From Limobrevibacterium gyesilva (lineage in GTDB: Bacteria > Pseudomonadota > Alphaproteobacteria > Acetobacterales > Acetobacteraceae), in assembly GCF_025989185.1 (NCBI RefSeq), contig NZ_JAPDNT010000004.1, positions 124,001 to 188,000 of the forward strand: a stretch of 64,000 nt of DNA, written 5' to 3'. The notes beneath the pieces are model-generated. The model made no database searches. It was not told where the DNA came from and saw nothing but the letters and a program-made list of their open reading frames with translations. The translations under genes and the position numbers were made by a program. This document shows positions 18,372 through 29,138 of this stretch, piece by piece; the first letter of the stretch is position 1, and each line of letters begins with the position of its first letter.

Positions 18372-18902
18372 ATGGCAAAGTCTGCGAAGAAGGATTCAAG
18401 CAAAAAGGCGCCGGGGAAGAAGCCGGCCGGCAAGAAGGTCGCGCCGAAGAAGGCTGATGGCGCCAGGAAGAAGCTCTCGCAGGCCCTGGTCGTCGCCGCT
18501 CCGGTCGCGGCGAAACCGATGCCGCCGCTGGCGCTGGGGGCGTCTTCGGCCGTGCTCGACCGGCTGTGGGCGGTGGTGAGCAGCCGCCGCGAGGCCGACC
18601 CCGCGATCAGCCATTCGGCCCGCCTGTTGCAACGCGGCACCGCGAAGATCGCGCAGAAGTTCGGCGAGGAAGCGGTGGAGTGCCTGATCGAGGCCACCCT
18701 GGGCAACCCCGAGGCGCTGGTGGGCGAGAGCGCCGACGTTCTCTACCACCTGATCGTCATGTGGGTGGATGCCGGCATCCGGCCCGAGGATGTGTGGGCC
18801 GAGCTGCAGCGGCGCGAGGGGGTGTCCGGCATCGCCGAGAAGGCGTCGCGCGCGCGCAAGCTGCCGATGGCGCTTGGAATGCGGACGACCAAGATCCCCT
18901 GA
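18372..18902 (+). CDS. hisE: Phosphoribosyl-ATP pyrophosphatase with lysine-rich N-terminal tail
   Basis: Converts PR-ATP to PR-AMP, step 2 of the pathway. The catalytic domain (about residues 58-165) shows [31 protein letters not shown] and the Mg-binding ESADVLYHL. The first ~35 residues are almost only Lys, Ala, Gly, Pro and Ser ([13 protein letters not shown]), like a histone H1-type tail, and a low-complexity Ala/Pro linker follows. A tail of this kind is not part of ordinary HisE (about 100-110 residues). GAAGGA lies 8 bases before ATG 18372, supporting translation of the tail. Whether the tail binds nucleic acid is unknown. Confidence 0.95.
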   Translation: MAKSAKKDSSKKAPGKKPAGKKVAPKKADGARKKLSQALVVAAPVAAKPMPPLALGASSAVLDRLWAVVSSRREADPAISHSARLLQRGTAKIAQKFGEEAVECLIEATLGNPEALVGESADVLYHLIVMWVDAGIRPEDVWAELQRREGVSGIAEKASRARKLPMALGMRTTKIP

Positions 18903-18980
18903 TCGTGCGGGCCCGGACCTTGCCGGGCCGGCGGCGCCATCGCACCATGCCGGCGGCGATGTGGCGGGGGAGCTGAGCAG

Positions 18981-19361
18981 ATGCCGGTGAATGGCCTGGG
19001 CGCATATGACGACAGCAACGTGTTCGCGAAGATCCTGCGCGGCGCGATTCCGTGCCGCAAGGTGTTCGAGAACGAGTGGGTGCTGGCGTTCCACGACATC
19101 AACCCGCAGGCGCCGGTGCATGTGCTGGTGATCCCGAAGGGGAAATACGTGTCGCTCGCCGATTTCACGGCGGCGGCGAGCGAGGCCGAGATCGCCGGCT
19201 TCTTCCGCGCCGTGGGCGCGCTCGCGAACGAGCTGGGGCTGGAGGCGGCGGGTTATCGCGTGCTCGCCAACATGGGCCCGGATGCCGGGCAGGAGGTGCC
19301 GCATTTCCACGTGCACCTGTTCGCCGGCCACAATCTGGGGCCGATGCTGACGAGGCGCTGA
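18981..19361 (+). CDS. HIT-family (HINT-type) nucleotide-binding protein
   Basis: 126-residue purine-nucleotide phosphoramidase-like protein. Histidine triad HFHVH at residues 108-112, followed by LFAG, with N-terminal NVFAKILRGAIPCRKVFENEWVLAFHDINPQAPVHVLVIPK matching the HinT family. It follows hisE by 78 bases, as in many alphaproteobacteria, where a HIT gene trails the his cluster. GGGGAG precedes the ATG. Confidence 0.94.
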   Translation: MPVNGLGAYDDSNVFAKILRGAIPCRKVFENEWVLAFHDINPQAPVHVLVIPKGKYVSLADFTAAASEAEIAGFFRAVGALANELGLEAAGYRVLANMGPDAGQEVPHFHVHLFAGHNLGPMLTRR

Positions 19362-19466
19362 CGCGGCTTTCGTCGCAGCCATGCAGCGGTTGCGGCCCAG
19401 CCTCGCTCGCCCTGACGCCGGCCGGCATGCGAGATAGTCGCCGGACAAGACAGGAAACGCGCCGGC

Positions 19467-20684
19467 ATGCCTCGTGACACCTTGCCCGGGACGACGCCGG
19501 GCACCAACACGCCGGCCCAGATCTCGGCGCTGATCGCCGGCTCGGTCACGCTGTCGCTGGCGCTGGGCACGCGCGCCACGTTCGGCCTGTTCCTGGTGCC
19601 GTTGGCCGACATGGGCGTGCCGCTGGCTACCGTGGCGTTCGCCATCGCCGTGCACAACCTGACCTGGGGGATCGGCCAGCCGGTGGCCGGCGCCTGGGCG
19701 GACCGGCATGGGGCGACGCGGGCGCAGGTGTTGGGTGGCCTGCTGTATGCGGCTGGCTTCGCTTTGCCCGCACTGCTGCCCGCAACCTGGTCGGTGATGC
19801 TGGGCATCGGCGTGCTGACGGGGTTCGGCACCGCCTTCATCGGCTGGGGCGTGGCGCTGGCGGGGGTCGCGCGTGCCTTCCCGGTGGAGCGGCGGTCCTC
19901 CGCCACCGGGCTGGCCAGTGCCGGCGGGTCGGTGGGGCAGATGCTGTTGCTGCCGGTGGCGGCGGCCGCGATTGCCTGGGGCGGCGCACCGGCCGGCCTG
20001 CTGGCGATGGCGGCATTCGTGCTGCTGGCGGTGCCGCTGGGGCGGCCGCTCGATCGGGCGGCGCTGGAGAAGCCGGCGCCGCGGCGGTCGATCTCGGCGG
20101 TGCGGTCGGCGCTGGGCGACAGGACATTCGTGCTGGTCTCGCTGGGCTTCTTCACCTGCGGCTTCCAGCTCGCGTTCCTGGCCACGCACCTGCCCGGCTA
20201 TCTCAGCCTGTGCGGCATGCCGGCCGCGACCGGCGCCTGGGCGCTGATGCTGGTGGGCGGGGCGAACATCCTCGGCAGCTATCTGTGCGGGCGGGCGGGA
20301 CAGCGCCTGCCGCCGCATCTGTGCCTGGCGGCGATCTATATCATTCGCGCGGTGGCCATCCTGGCGTTCTACCTGGCGCCGAAGACCGGGCTGACCACGG
20401 CGGCGTTTGCCATCGTCATGGGGCTGCTGTGGCTCGGCACGGTGCCGCTGACGACGGGCGTGATCGCGCGGCGCTTCGGGGTCGGCGATATCGGGGCGCT
20501 GTTCGGCGTGTGCTTCATCAGCCACCAGATCGGCGGGTTCCTGGGCGCGTGGCTGGGCGGGATCGCCTTCGCGGAGACCGGCACGTACGACATGGCGTTC
20601 CTGGCCACTGCCGCATCCGGGCTGGTTGCGGCCGCGTTCAACATCCCGATCCGGCTGCCGCGGACGGCGATGGCCGCGTCGTGA
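19467..20684 (+). CDS. MFS transporter
   Basis: 405 residues with about 12 hydrophobic segments. The motif A-like stretch GAWADRHGATRAQVLGG follows segment 2, and the opening SVTLSLALGTRATFGLFLVPL resembles the monocarboxylate/oxalate-formate-like branch of the major facilitator superfamily. Substrate is not deducible. AGGAAA lies upstream of the ATG. It lies between the HIT gene and the DoxX gene, apparently as its own unit. Confidence 0.85.
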   Translation: MPRDTLPGTTPGTNTPAQISALIAGSVTLSLALGTRATFGLFLVPLADMGVPLATVAFAIAVHNLTWGIGQPVAGAWADRHGATRAQVLGGLLYAAGFALPALLPATWSVMLGIGVLTGFGTAFIGWGVALAGVARAFPVERRSSATGLASAGGSVGQMLLLPVAAAAIAWGGAPAGLLAMAAFVLLAVPLGRPLDRAALEKPAPRRSISAVRSALGDRTFVLVSLGFFTCGFQLAFLATHLPGYLSLCGMPAATGAWALMLVGGANILGSYLCGRAGQRLPPHLCLAAIYIIRAVAILAFYLAPKTGLTTAAFAIVMGLLWLGTVPLTTGVIARRFGVGDIGALFGVCFISHQIGGFLGAWLGGIAFAETGTYDMAFLATAASGLVAAAFNIPIRLPRTAMAAS

Positions 20685-20770
20685 TGTGGGAGCGCACCTG
20701 CCGCCGTTGAACCGGGGGCGGAAGCGCGGATAGCTTTGGAAATCGGGAGAACCGCTTCGGGAGAGGCGTG

Positions 20771-21190
20771 ATGAACAGGGTTGCCACCTATCTGCCGGCG
20801 TTCGGGCGACTCCTGCTCAGCGGCCTGTTCATCTGGGCCGGATACGGAAAACTCATGGACCCTGTCGGATCCGCGCAATACTTCGCCGCGGCCGGCGTGC
20901 CTGCGCCGAGCCTAATGGTCTGGATCACCATCATCGTCGAACTGGGCGGCGGCCTGGCGATCCTGGTCGGCCTGAAGGCGCGATGGGTCGCCGGCGTCCT
21001 CGCCATCTGGTGCCTGGCCACCGGCTTCGCCGTTCACTTCGTCGCGGCCACCAGCGCAGCCGATGCCATGGTCGCCTATGACAACATGATCCATTTCTAC
21101 AAGAACCTGGGGTTGGCCGGCGGGTTCCTGTACGTGCTCGCGTTCGGCGCCGGTGCGCTCAGCTTCGATGCTCGCCGGGGCGCGCGATAG
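20771..21190 (+). CDS. DoxX-family membrane protein
   Basis: 139 residues with four hydrophobic segments. It opens with the DoxX pattern GRLLLSGLFIWAGYGKLMDP, followed by YFAAAGVP and VELGGGLAILVGLKARW. Members are small quinone- or redox-associated membrane proteins of uncertain function. ATG 20771 is preceded by GGGAGAGG; a GTG one codon earlier is in frame. It lies directly upstream of the TPP riboswitch of thiC. Confidence 0.9.
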   Translation: MNRVATYLPAFGRLLLSGLFIWAGYGKLMDPVGSAQYFAAAGVPAPSLMVWITIIVELGGGLAILVGLKARWVAGVLAIWCLATGFAVHFVAATSAADAMVAYDNMIHFYKNLGLAGGFLYVLAFGAGALSFDARRGAR

Positions 21191-21245
21191 TTCCGCGCCA
21201 GGACGTTGACAGGCGCAGGCCGCGCGGCACACTCTGATCACTTCC

Positions 21246-23289
<2,044 letters not shown>

Positions 23290-23290
<1 letters not shown>

Positions 23291-23340
23291 TACCAACGGC
23301 CCTTGACGATGACCCTTCCATCTTCAAGGGCCGTTGGTAT
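23290..23340. repeat. 51-bp palindromic repeat, copy 1
   Basis: ATACCAACGGCCCTTGA (23290-23306) pairs perfectly with TCAAGGGCCGTTGGTAT (23324-23340) across a 17-base centre. It starts at the last base of the thiC stop codon. A second copy of identical size and spacing lies at 28700-28750. When this copy is read on the reverse strand, the centres share AGGGTCATC. Confidence 0.9.
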
Positions 23341-23417
23341 CGCGCGCCGATCCGCTTGCGGCACGCAAGCGCGTGCCTGTCGCGGGCTTGGTGGGCGGCG
23401 GCGCGCAAAATAACGAC

Positions 23418-23454
23418 TCGTACCAGCGGTCATTCTTCATGGCCGCTGGTACGA
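23418..23454. repeat. Hairpin related to the 51-bp palindrome
   Basis: TCGTACCAGCGGTCAT (23418-23433) pairs with 23439-23454 at 15 of 16 positions around a TCTTC loop. Its ends (TACCAGCGG / CCGCTGGTA) resemble the 51-bp element ends (TACCAACGG / CCGTTGGTA). It may be a shortened relative or an independent terminator-like stem. Confidence 0.6.
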
Positions 23455-23473
23455 GGCAAGGGCAGGTGATCTG

Positions 23474-23512
23474 CCCCGCCGCGCGTTCTCGTGCGGCGGG
23501 GTGGCACTTTTT
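23474..23512 (+). terminator. Rho-independent terminator downstream of thiC
   Basis: CCCCGCCGC (23474-23482) pairs with GCGGCGGGG (23493-23501). It is followed after a short spacer by five T residues at 23508-23512, immediately before the stop of the converging gene. This is the only clear stem-plus-T-run terminator in the window and fits the end of the thiC transcript. Confidence 0.75.
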
Positions 23513-24772
23513 CTACTGCGCCAGCATCCGAGCCAGGCGCTCGGCCACCGGCCGGTCGTAGCGGTCCACATAGGCCTGCAGGAAGCCGCCGCTGGCGGCG
23601 TGCCGGATGTTGGCCTCGCCGGGCCCGCGCACGCGATTGAGCCAGGCGGCGGGCAGTTCCTTGACGGCGCGCACCTGGCGGCGGACGCGCCGGAACATCA
23701 GATTGAAGCGTTCGCCCGGATCGGTGACATCCTCGTAGTCGGCGTCGATCACGCCTGGGTAGGCCTGGAAGCCCAATTCGGTCATGAAGCGGCTGGAGCG
23801 CGGGTTGCCGACGATGAAGGCGGGGTGGCCGAGGCAGAAGGCTTTTGCCGCCTTCTCGGTGATCCGGCTGACATTGCCGTTGGTGGCCTCGGTTTCCGTC
23901 ACGATCGAGAAGTAGGTGCGCTCGTACGGCTTCACGTCGATCTTGTCGAAGAGCTGGTTGCCCTTCTCGTTGAAGTCATCGACCCGCAGGTCCTTCAATG
24001 CCATGGCCGCCACGCAGCTGTGGCGCAGATGGGCGTAGGCGGGGCTCGCCGCGGCATACGCCATCACCGCGTCGGCGCTCGATGCGTCCTTGGCATAAGC
24101 GAGGCCAGGGAACGAGACGAGCGAGTCGTCGAACAGGCCGTGATGGAGCAGGCCCGCGATCGTCAGCACGCGATGCGGCCGCGGCGTGGCGTTCAGGCAC
24201 AGCAACACCCGGTCCTTGGCGGCCTGGTCGTAGACCTTCGCGATATAGTCGTCCGGAGCGGCGCCGAACACCGGCGACGGCGCCTTGGGCGAGAAGTTGA
24301 AGGCCATGACTTTCACGAAGAAGTCGTAGTACTCGAAGGTGAAGAGGCTGCTGCGCTTGTCCGCGTACTGGGCGCGGTACGCCGCCTCCATGTTCCGGTT
24401 CTGCGCCAGCCACACGGCGCGCGACGCGTCGATGCCGTTGCGGTCGAGGAAGGCGTGCAGATGGTCGAAGATCTCGACGTTCAGCCCCGGCCCCTCGTTG
24501 GTCAGGTCGAACAGCAGCAGGGCGCGGCCGGCGCGCACGTCCTCGAGGATCGCCGGCTCGACCGACGCCGAGAAGTGCGGCACGCCCTGGCGTTCGCAAT
24601 GGCCGGGGTGCATGCGCCAGTAGTCCCGCACCGCGATCACGCAGGCATAGGGTTCATCGGCCGGGGGCTTGTTGCCAGGCGCCACGCGCAGGAGGTCGAA
24701 ATTGCGGCCCAGGGTCATGGCGTGGACGAAGAAGCCAGCCTGTTCGTGGCCGCGAAACACTACTTGCAACAT
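23513..24772 (-). CDS. Uncharacterised protein with fucosyltransferase-like C-terminal motif
   Basis: 419 residues, no signal peptide or membrane segment. Start at ATG 24772 with GGAACGG ahead. About residues 290-340 read TYFSIVTETEATNGNVSRITEKAAKAFCLGHPAFIVGNPRSSRFMTELGF; the pattern T-E-K-x3-A-x4-P-x3-G resembles the nucleotide-sugar donor site of GT10-like glycosyltransferases seen in bacteria and phages. The N-terminal half (DYWRMHPGHCERQGVPHF) is not recognised. The gene stands alone, convergent with thiC and flanked by palindromes. A glycosyltransferase role is a weak inference; no sugar-synthesis neighbours support it. Confidence 0.6.
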   Translation of the reverse strand: MLQVVFRGHEQAGFFVHAMTLGRNFDLLRVAPGNKPPADEPYACVIAVRDYWRMHPGHCERQGVPHFSASVEPAILEDVRAGRALLLFDLTNEGPGLNVEIFDHLHAFLDRNGIDASRAVWLAQNRNMEAAYRAQYADKRSSLFTFEYYDFFVKVMAFNFSPKAPSPVFGAAPDDYIAKVYDQAAKDRVLLCLNATPRPHRVLTIAGLLHHGLFDDSLVSFPGLAYAKDASSADAVMAYAAASPAYAHLRHSCVAAMALKDLRVDDFNEKGNQLFDKIDVKPYERTYFSIVTETEATNGNVSRITEKAAKAFCLGHPAFIVGNPRSSRFMTELGFQAYPGVIDADYEDVTDPGERFNLMFRRVRRQVRAVKELPAAWLNRVRGPGEANIRHAASGGFLQAYVDRYDRPVAERLARMLAQ

Positions 24773-25122
24773 ACCGTTCCTATCAGACCGCCAGCCGATG
24801 CAGCGAGCGTGGGTAGAGTTGGCGCCGGGCCGAGTCAAAGCAACTGCCGGCCCCCTATGGCGGCTTCACGCCGCCCTGTCCGAGTGCTGCAGCACCTCTG
24901 CCGGGGAAGGCTTGCGCGGTGGCGCCGACAGCGCGCGCCGCGTCGCGCGTGGGCGAGCCGGCTCTCCTCGTGGAACGATGCGAAACCGGCATGCGTCACA
25001 TCGGCGCGGGTGTGGTGCCGCGTAGCCTTGCGGCATCGCCGTGGCCATGACACAGACTGTGGCGGGCCTGATCATCCGGGATATACGCTTGGCATCGAGA
25101 ACCGCCCGTCAGGGAAGTGCGA
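24773..25122. other. 350-base intergenic stretch, no gene seen
   Basis: This lies between two divergent starts and must hold both promoters. The only structure I see is a small hairpin, GGCGGC-ttcac-GCCGCC, at 24859-24875. Frames across it are low-quality shadows without family resemblance. GC is as high as in the genes, so promoters cannot be picked by eye. Confidence 0.4.
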
Positions 25123-25950
25123 ATGAGTGACCCGCGCGCGGCGCTGGAGGCGATCGGCCAGCTGCCGGATACCGAAATCGACATCGCCGACGCGGCGTTG
25201 CAGCTGGCGCGCGTCGATGCGCCCGAGGCCGACTGGCAGGCGGCGCGCGCGCACCTGTCCGGCCTTGCGCGCGAGGCGGTCCTGCTGGCCGCCGAGGTGC
25301 CGGACGACGATCTGTCGGCGCAGGCGGGTGCGCTGGCGGGATTGCTGGTCGGGACGCATGGCTATGAGGGCGACACCGACAGCTATGACGACCCCGCCAA
25401 CGCCAACCTGATCCATGTGATCGAGCGCCGGCGGGGCTTGCCGGTGGCGCTTGGCATTCTGTGGCTGCACACCGTCCGCGCGGCCGGCTGGAGCGGGCAC
25501 GGCATCGATTTCCCCGGCCATTTCCTGGTGGCGCTGTCGGGTCACGGCGAACAGGCGGTGCTGGACGTGTTCGGTGGTGGCGCGTCGCTGCACGCGCCCG
25601 ACCTGCGCGCGCTGGTCAAGCGGGTCGAAGGCCCGAAGGCCGAGCTGCGGCCCGGCCTGCTGCGGCCAATGGGCGCGCGCGCGGTGCTGCTGCGGCTGCA
25701 GAACAACATCAAGCTGCGCCGGCTGCGTGCCGGCGAGCTGAAAGGCGCGCTGGCCTGCACCGAGGACATGCTGCGCATCGCCCCCGACGAGCCGATCCTG
25801 TGGCGCGACGCGGCGCTGATGAACCAGCGGCTGGACCAGGTGGCGGCCGCGCTGCGCTGCTTCGAGCGCTTCCTGGTGCTGGTCCCGAACGGCGACGCCG
25901 CCAGCCGGGTCCGCGCCGCGATGGACGAGTTGCGTTCGCGGCTGAACTAG
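25123..25950 (+). CDS. SirB1/TPR-type transglutaminase-like protein
   Basis: 275 residues. Region ~75-140 ([57 protein letters not shown]) is the SirB1 transglutaminase-like domain; its Asn-Leu, Gly-Leu-Pro and Pro-Gly-His-Phe motifs are conserved, though the Cys nucleophile of true transglutaminases is absent. The C-terminal ~90 residues form TPR-like helices ([28 protein letters not shown]). ATG at 25123 is preceded by AGGGAAG. Function of the family is unclear. It is followed by gshB after 34 bases. Confidence 0.88.
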   Translation: MSDPRAALEAIGQLPDTEIDIADAALQLARVDAPEADWQAARAHLSGLAREAVLLAAEVPDDDLSAQAGALAGLLVGTHGYEGDTDSYDDPANANLIHVIERRRGLPVALGILWLHTVRAAGWSGHGIDFPGHFLVALSGHGEQAVLDVFGGGASLHAPDLRALVKRVEGPKAELRPGLLRPMGARAVLLRLQNNIKLRRLRAGELKGALACTEDMLRIAPDEPILWRDAALMNQRLDQVAAALRCFERFLVLVPNGDAASRVRAAMDELRSRLN

Positions 25951-25984
25951 GCAATCCATCCGCCGACAGAACCGGAGAAAAGGC

Positions 25985-26962
25985 ATGGCGCGGACGCTGA
26001 AAGTCGCGGTCCAGATGGACCCGATCGAAACCATCAACATCGACGGGGATTCGACCTTCGCGCTGATGCTGACCGCCCAGGCGCGCGGCCACAAGCTGTG
26101 GCACTACGAAGTGAAGCACATGGCGCTGCGCGAGGGCGTGGCCAAAGAGGGCGCCGCCCGCGAGGAGCGGCTGATGGCCCGCGCCCGCCCGGTGACGGTG
26201 CAGCGGGTGCGCGGCAGCCATTACGCATTCGGCCCGGAAGAGCTGATCGACCTCGGCAGCACCGATGTCGTGCTGATGCGCCAGGACCCGCCCTTCGACA
26301 TGGCGTATATCACTGCCACCCACCTGCTGGAGCACATCCACCCGAAGACGCTGGTGGTGAATCATCCGGTCTCCGTGCGCAACGCGCCGGAGAAGCTGCT
26401 GGTGACGCATTTCCCGGACCTGATGCCGCCGACCATGGTTACCTGGGACGTGGACGCGATCCTCGGCTTCCGGGCCACCCACAAGGACATCGTGGTCAAG
26501 CCGCTGTTCGGCAACGGCGGCGCCGGGGTGTTCCTGATCCGCCATGACGATCCGAACCTGAACGCCCTGCTGGAAATGCACTTCGCCCGCTCGCGCGAGC
26601 CGCTGATGATCCAGCGCTACGAGCCCTCGGTGCGCCAGGGCGACAAGCGCATCATCCTGATCGACGGCGAGCCCGCCGGCGCCATCAACCGGGTGCCCGC
26701 GCCCGGGGAGGCACGCAGCAACATGCATGTGGGCGGGCGGGCGGAGAAATCCACGCTGACCGCGCGTGACCTGGAAATCTGCCGCCGCATCGGGCCGACG
26801 CTGAAACAGCAGGGCCTGATCTTCGTCGGCATCGACGTGATCGGCGACTACCTCACCGAAATCAACGTCACCTCGCCCACCGGGCTGCAGGAGATCGGCC
26901 GCTTCGACGGCACCGACCTCTCCGGCCAGATCTGGGACGTGATCGAGGAAAAGCTGGCGTAG
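25985..26962 (+). CDS. gshB: Glutathione synthetase
   Basis: ATP-grasp ligase adding glycine to gamma-glutamylcysteine. Signature parts are [21 protein letters not shown] at the N-terminus, [21 protein letters not shown], the ATP-binding [16 protein letters not shown], and the C-terminal [23 protein letters not shown]. 325 residues, normal. AGAAAAGG sits just before the ATG. Probably co-transcribed with the SirB1-like gene. Confidence 0.97.
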   Translation: MARTLKVAVQMDPIETINIDGDSTFALMLTAQARGHKLWHYEVKHMALREGVAKEGAAREERLMARARPVTVQRVRGSHYAFGPEELIDLGSTDVVLMRQDPPFDMAYITATHLLEHIHPKTLVVNHPVSVRNAPEKLLVTHFPDLMPPTMVTWDVDAILGFRATHKDIVVKPLFGNGGAGVFLIRHDDPNLNALLEMHFARSREPLMIQRYEPSVRQGDKRIILIDGEPAGAINRVPAPGEARSNMHVGGRAEKSTLTARDLEICRRIGPTLKQQGLIFVGIDVIGDYLTEINVTSPTGLQEIGRFDGTDLSGQIWDVIEEKLA

Positions 26963-26998
26963 CGCAAGCGCGGCCGGGGCCCGCCTGGCGCCCTTTGC

Positions 26999-27544
26999 CT
27001 ACATCGGTCCGCCGGGTACGGCCGTGGCGTTGAGGGGGGGATGGTTGCGGGCGGTATGGAGCTGGTAGTGCCACCATTCCAGGCGGTAGTGGTCCCAGCC
27101 GGCGGCGGTCATCAGGCCCAGCAGGAGGGCGCGGTTGCGTTGCGCGTCGGCGGGGATGTCGGCGACGCCGTGGGCCGAGCGGGCGGCGATTTCGTCGAAG
27201 CCGGCGCCCATGGGCAGTTCGTCGCCGTTGCTGTCCACCAGGGTCAGGTCCACGGCGGCGCCGCGCGGGTGCACGCCGCCGGCACGCGGGTCGGCGACGA
27301 AGCGCTTGTCGGTGACGGCATGCCAGAGCGCCCATTGCGCCTCGATCGGGCGGAAGGCGTCGTAGACCTTCAGGCGCAGGCCGAGTTGCGCTGCCAGGCG
27401 GCCGGCGTGCCGCAGGCGGTCGCGCGCTTCCGGCAGCAGCATGGCCACGGGGCGCGTGTAGATCGGGCGGCCGGTGAGGTTGTCGGACGTGGCGTAGCGG
27501 ATGTCGAACAGCAGGCCGTCGGCGGCGGTGAGGGTCACGAGCAT
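26999..27544 (-). CDS. D-alanyl-D-alanine dipeptidase (VanX/DdpX family, M15D)
   Basis: Zinc dipeptidase, 181 residues, no signal peptide. Zinc ligands are seen in GGVHPRGAAVDLTL (His and Asp of the HxxGxAxD motif; the Ser that usually precedes it as SxH is Gly here) and in LEWWHYQL (Glu base and His ligand). Arg in YDAFRPIEAQWALW is the family's catalytic arginine. It likely recycles D-Ala-D-Ala from cell-wall turnover. No vanHA genes are near, so there is no case for glycopeptide resistance. Divergent from tsaB. Confidence 0.9.
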   Translation of the reverse strand: MLVTLTAADGLLFDIRYATSDNLTGRPIYTRPVAMLLPEARDRLRHAGRLAAQLGLRLKVYDAFRPIEAQWALWHAVTDKRFVADPRAGGVHPRGAAVDLTLVDSNGDELPMGAGFDEIAARSAHGVADIPADAQRNRALLLGLMTAAGWDHYRLEWWHYQLHTARNHPPLNATAVPGGPM

Positions 27545-27589
27545 CCGCCAAGACTAGGCGGCCGCTGGCGGTGGGGCTAGCCTTCGGGC

Positions 27590-28249
27590 ATGCGGATTCT
27601 TGCCCTTGATGCGGCGCTGGCGCGATGCGCGGCGGCCGTGGTGGTGGATGGCCAGGTCGTGGCGTTGCGCCAGGAGCCCGGGGGGCGGGGGCATGCGGGG
27701 GTGTTGCCGCCGATGGCCGAGGCGGTGCTGGCAGAGGCCGGGTTGGCGGCAACGGCACTGGACGGCGTTGCCGTGACGGTGGGGCCCGGCAGTTTCACCG
27801 GGCTGCGCGCGGCGATCGCGCTGGCACAGGGCATTGCGCTCGCCGCCGGCCGGCCGGTCGTCGGGGTGACGGTGGCCGAGGCGATGGCCGCGGCGCTGCC
27901 GACCCTGGGTGGCCGGACGCTGTGGGTGGCGATCGACAGCCGGCGCGGGCGGGTGTTTCTGCATCGCAACGGAGAGCTGGCGCCGGTGGCGCTGGAGGCG
28001 TTGCCGCCCGCGGGCGGGCCGGTGGCAGTGGCCGGAGATGTGGCGATCGAGGTGGCTGCGCGGCTGGCGGCGCGCGACGACGACGTGATGCTCACCGATA
28101 TCCGTCTGCCGCCGATCCGCCAGGTGGCGGTGGTGGGGGCACGACGGCTGCGGGGCGAGCTGCCGCCGCTGCCGGCGCAGCCGATCTATGTGGACGCGCC
28201 GGAGGCGAAGCTGCCGGCGGGTGGGCTGCGGCCGCCGCCGCAAGCATGA
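27590..28249 (+). CDS. tsaB: tRNA threonylcarbamoyladenosine biosynthesis protein TsaB
   Basis: Non-catalytic ASKHA-fold partner of TsaD in t6A formation. It opens with RILALDAALARCAAAVV and carries the hallmark VTVGPGSFTGLRAAIALAQGIALA. 219 residues. ATGA overlap with rimI gives the common tsaB-rimI pair. Confidence 0.95.
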   Translation: MRILALDAALARCAAAVVVDGQVVALRQEPGGRGHAGVLPPMAEAVLAEAGLAATALDGVAVTVGPGSFTGLRAAIALAQGIALAAGRPVVGVTVAEAMAAALPTLGGRTLWVAIDSRRGRVFLHRNGELAPVALEALPPAGGPVAVAGDVAIEVAARLAARDDDVMLTDIRLPPIRQVAVVGARRLRGELPPLPAQPIYVDAPEAKLPAGGLRPPPQA

Positions 28250-28716
28250 TCGCCGCGACGCCGGCCCATGCCGAGGCCATGGCCGAGATCCACGCGGCGA
28301 GCTTCCCGCCCGGCGAGCGCTGGGGGATCGACGCGATGGCGCTGCATCTGAGCCTGCCCGGCACGTTCGGCATGATCGATCCGCAAGGGGGCCTGGTGCT
28401 GGCGCGGATTGCCGCGGACGAGGCGGAGATCCTGACGCTGGCGGTGGCGCCGCCGGCGCGGCGGCAGGGGCGGGCGCGGGCGCTGCTCGATGCGGCGGCG
28501 GGGCGGGCGGCGGCGGCGGGCGCGCGGGCACTATATCTGGAAGTATCGACGGCCAACGCGCCGGCGCTGGCGCTGTATGCGGCGGCCGGATTCGTCGAGG
28601 TCGGACGGCGGCCCCGTTACTATGCCGATGGCTCGGACGCTCTGGTTTTGCGGCGCGGTATTACATCAGGCGCGCCGCCACCGGCCAACCCGGCGCGCGA
28701 TACCGGCGGCCCTTGA
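28246..28716 (+). CDS. rimI: Ribosomal protein bS18 alanine N-acetyltransferase RimI-like
   Basis: GNAT enzyme, 156 residues, with acetyl-CoA loop VAPPARRQGRARALLDAAAGRA and LYLEVSTANAPALALYAAAGFVEVGRRPRYY, the RimI pattern ending in RxxYY. It acetylates the N-terminus of S18 in well-studied species. The last five codons and the stop lie inside the second 51-bp palindrome, so its C-terminal tail (DTGGP) is supplied by the element. Confidence 0.92.
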   Translation: MIAATPAHAEAMAEIHAASFPPGERWGIDAMALHLSLPGTFGMIDPQGGLVLARIAADEAEILTLAVAPPARRQGRARALLDAAAGRAAAAGARALYLEVSTANAPALALYAAAGFVEVGRRPRYYADGSDALVLRRGITSGAPPPANPARDTGGP

Positions 28717-28750
28717 TGGCGGCAGGGTCATCATCAAGGGCCGCCGGTAT
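28700..28750. repeat. 51-bp palindromic repeat, copy 2
   Basis: ATACCGGCGGCCCTTGA (28700-28716) pairs perfectly with TCAAGGGCCGCCGGTAT (28734-28750), with a 17-base centre. Relative to copy 1 the arms differ by AA to GG on one side and TT to CC on the other, keeping the pairing. It overlaps the end of rimI, and its last base is part of the stop codon of the converging TusA-like gene, so it fills the whole intergenic junction. Confidence 0.9.
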
Positions 28751-29016
28751 TACTTGCGGCGCAGCAGCAGGCGGGTGAGGCCGGCGGGGTCGGTTTCCTG
28801 GGTCAGGACGGCATGGCCCTGCTCCGTGGCGGTGCGCGGCACGTTGCGGCGCGGCTCCTCGCCGCGAAGCAGTACCAGCAAGGTCTGCCCCGAGGCCAGG
28901 CGGTCAAGGGCGAGCCGCGTCTTCACGAAGGTCATCGGGCAGACCTCGGCGGTGATGTCGAGCGTCTGGTCGGGCGTCTGGATATCGGAGGCTTCGACTT
29001 GCGGGCTGGTCTTCAT
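28750..29016 (-). CDS. TusA/SirA-family sulfur carrier-like protein
   Basis: 88 residues. The family core is LDITAEVCPMTFVKTRLALDRLASGQTLLVLLRG, with the persulfide Cys in the conserved CPxxxxKTRLAL motif. The C-terminus is the usual beta-alpha-beta tail. Start at ATG 29016; an in-frame TTG at 29031 is less likely. It may serve sulfur transfer (tRNA thiolation or sulfur trafficking); no dsr/tus neighbours are present to choose. The stop codon touches the 51-bp palindrome. Confidence 0.88.
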   Translation of the reverse strand: MKTSPQVEASDIQTPDQTLDITAEVCPMTFVKTRLALDRLASGQTLLVLLRGEEPRRNVPRTATEQGHAVLTQETDPAGLTRLLLRRK

Positions 29017-29138
29017 GATGTTTATCTTCAACTTTGCCGGCGAACTTCGCGACTGTTGTTTTCAGTCAAAATATCCGTTGCGAGGCAGCCATTGAGCGCC
29101 ATATATGCTGCAAATCTTACGGCTCCAAAGGGAAAACG

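Noticed and set aside
18396-20525. 709-residue antisense frame over hisE, HIT and the MFS gene
   Set aside because: Arg/Gln/His-rich shadow across three real genes.
26999-27544. VanX-like gene as glycopeptide resistance
   Set aside because: No vanH, vanA or vanRS genes are near; a cell-wall recycling dipeptidase explains it.
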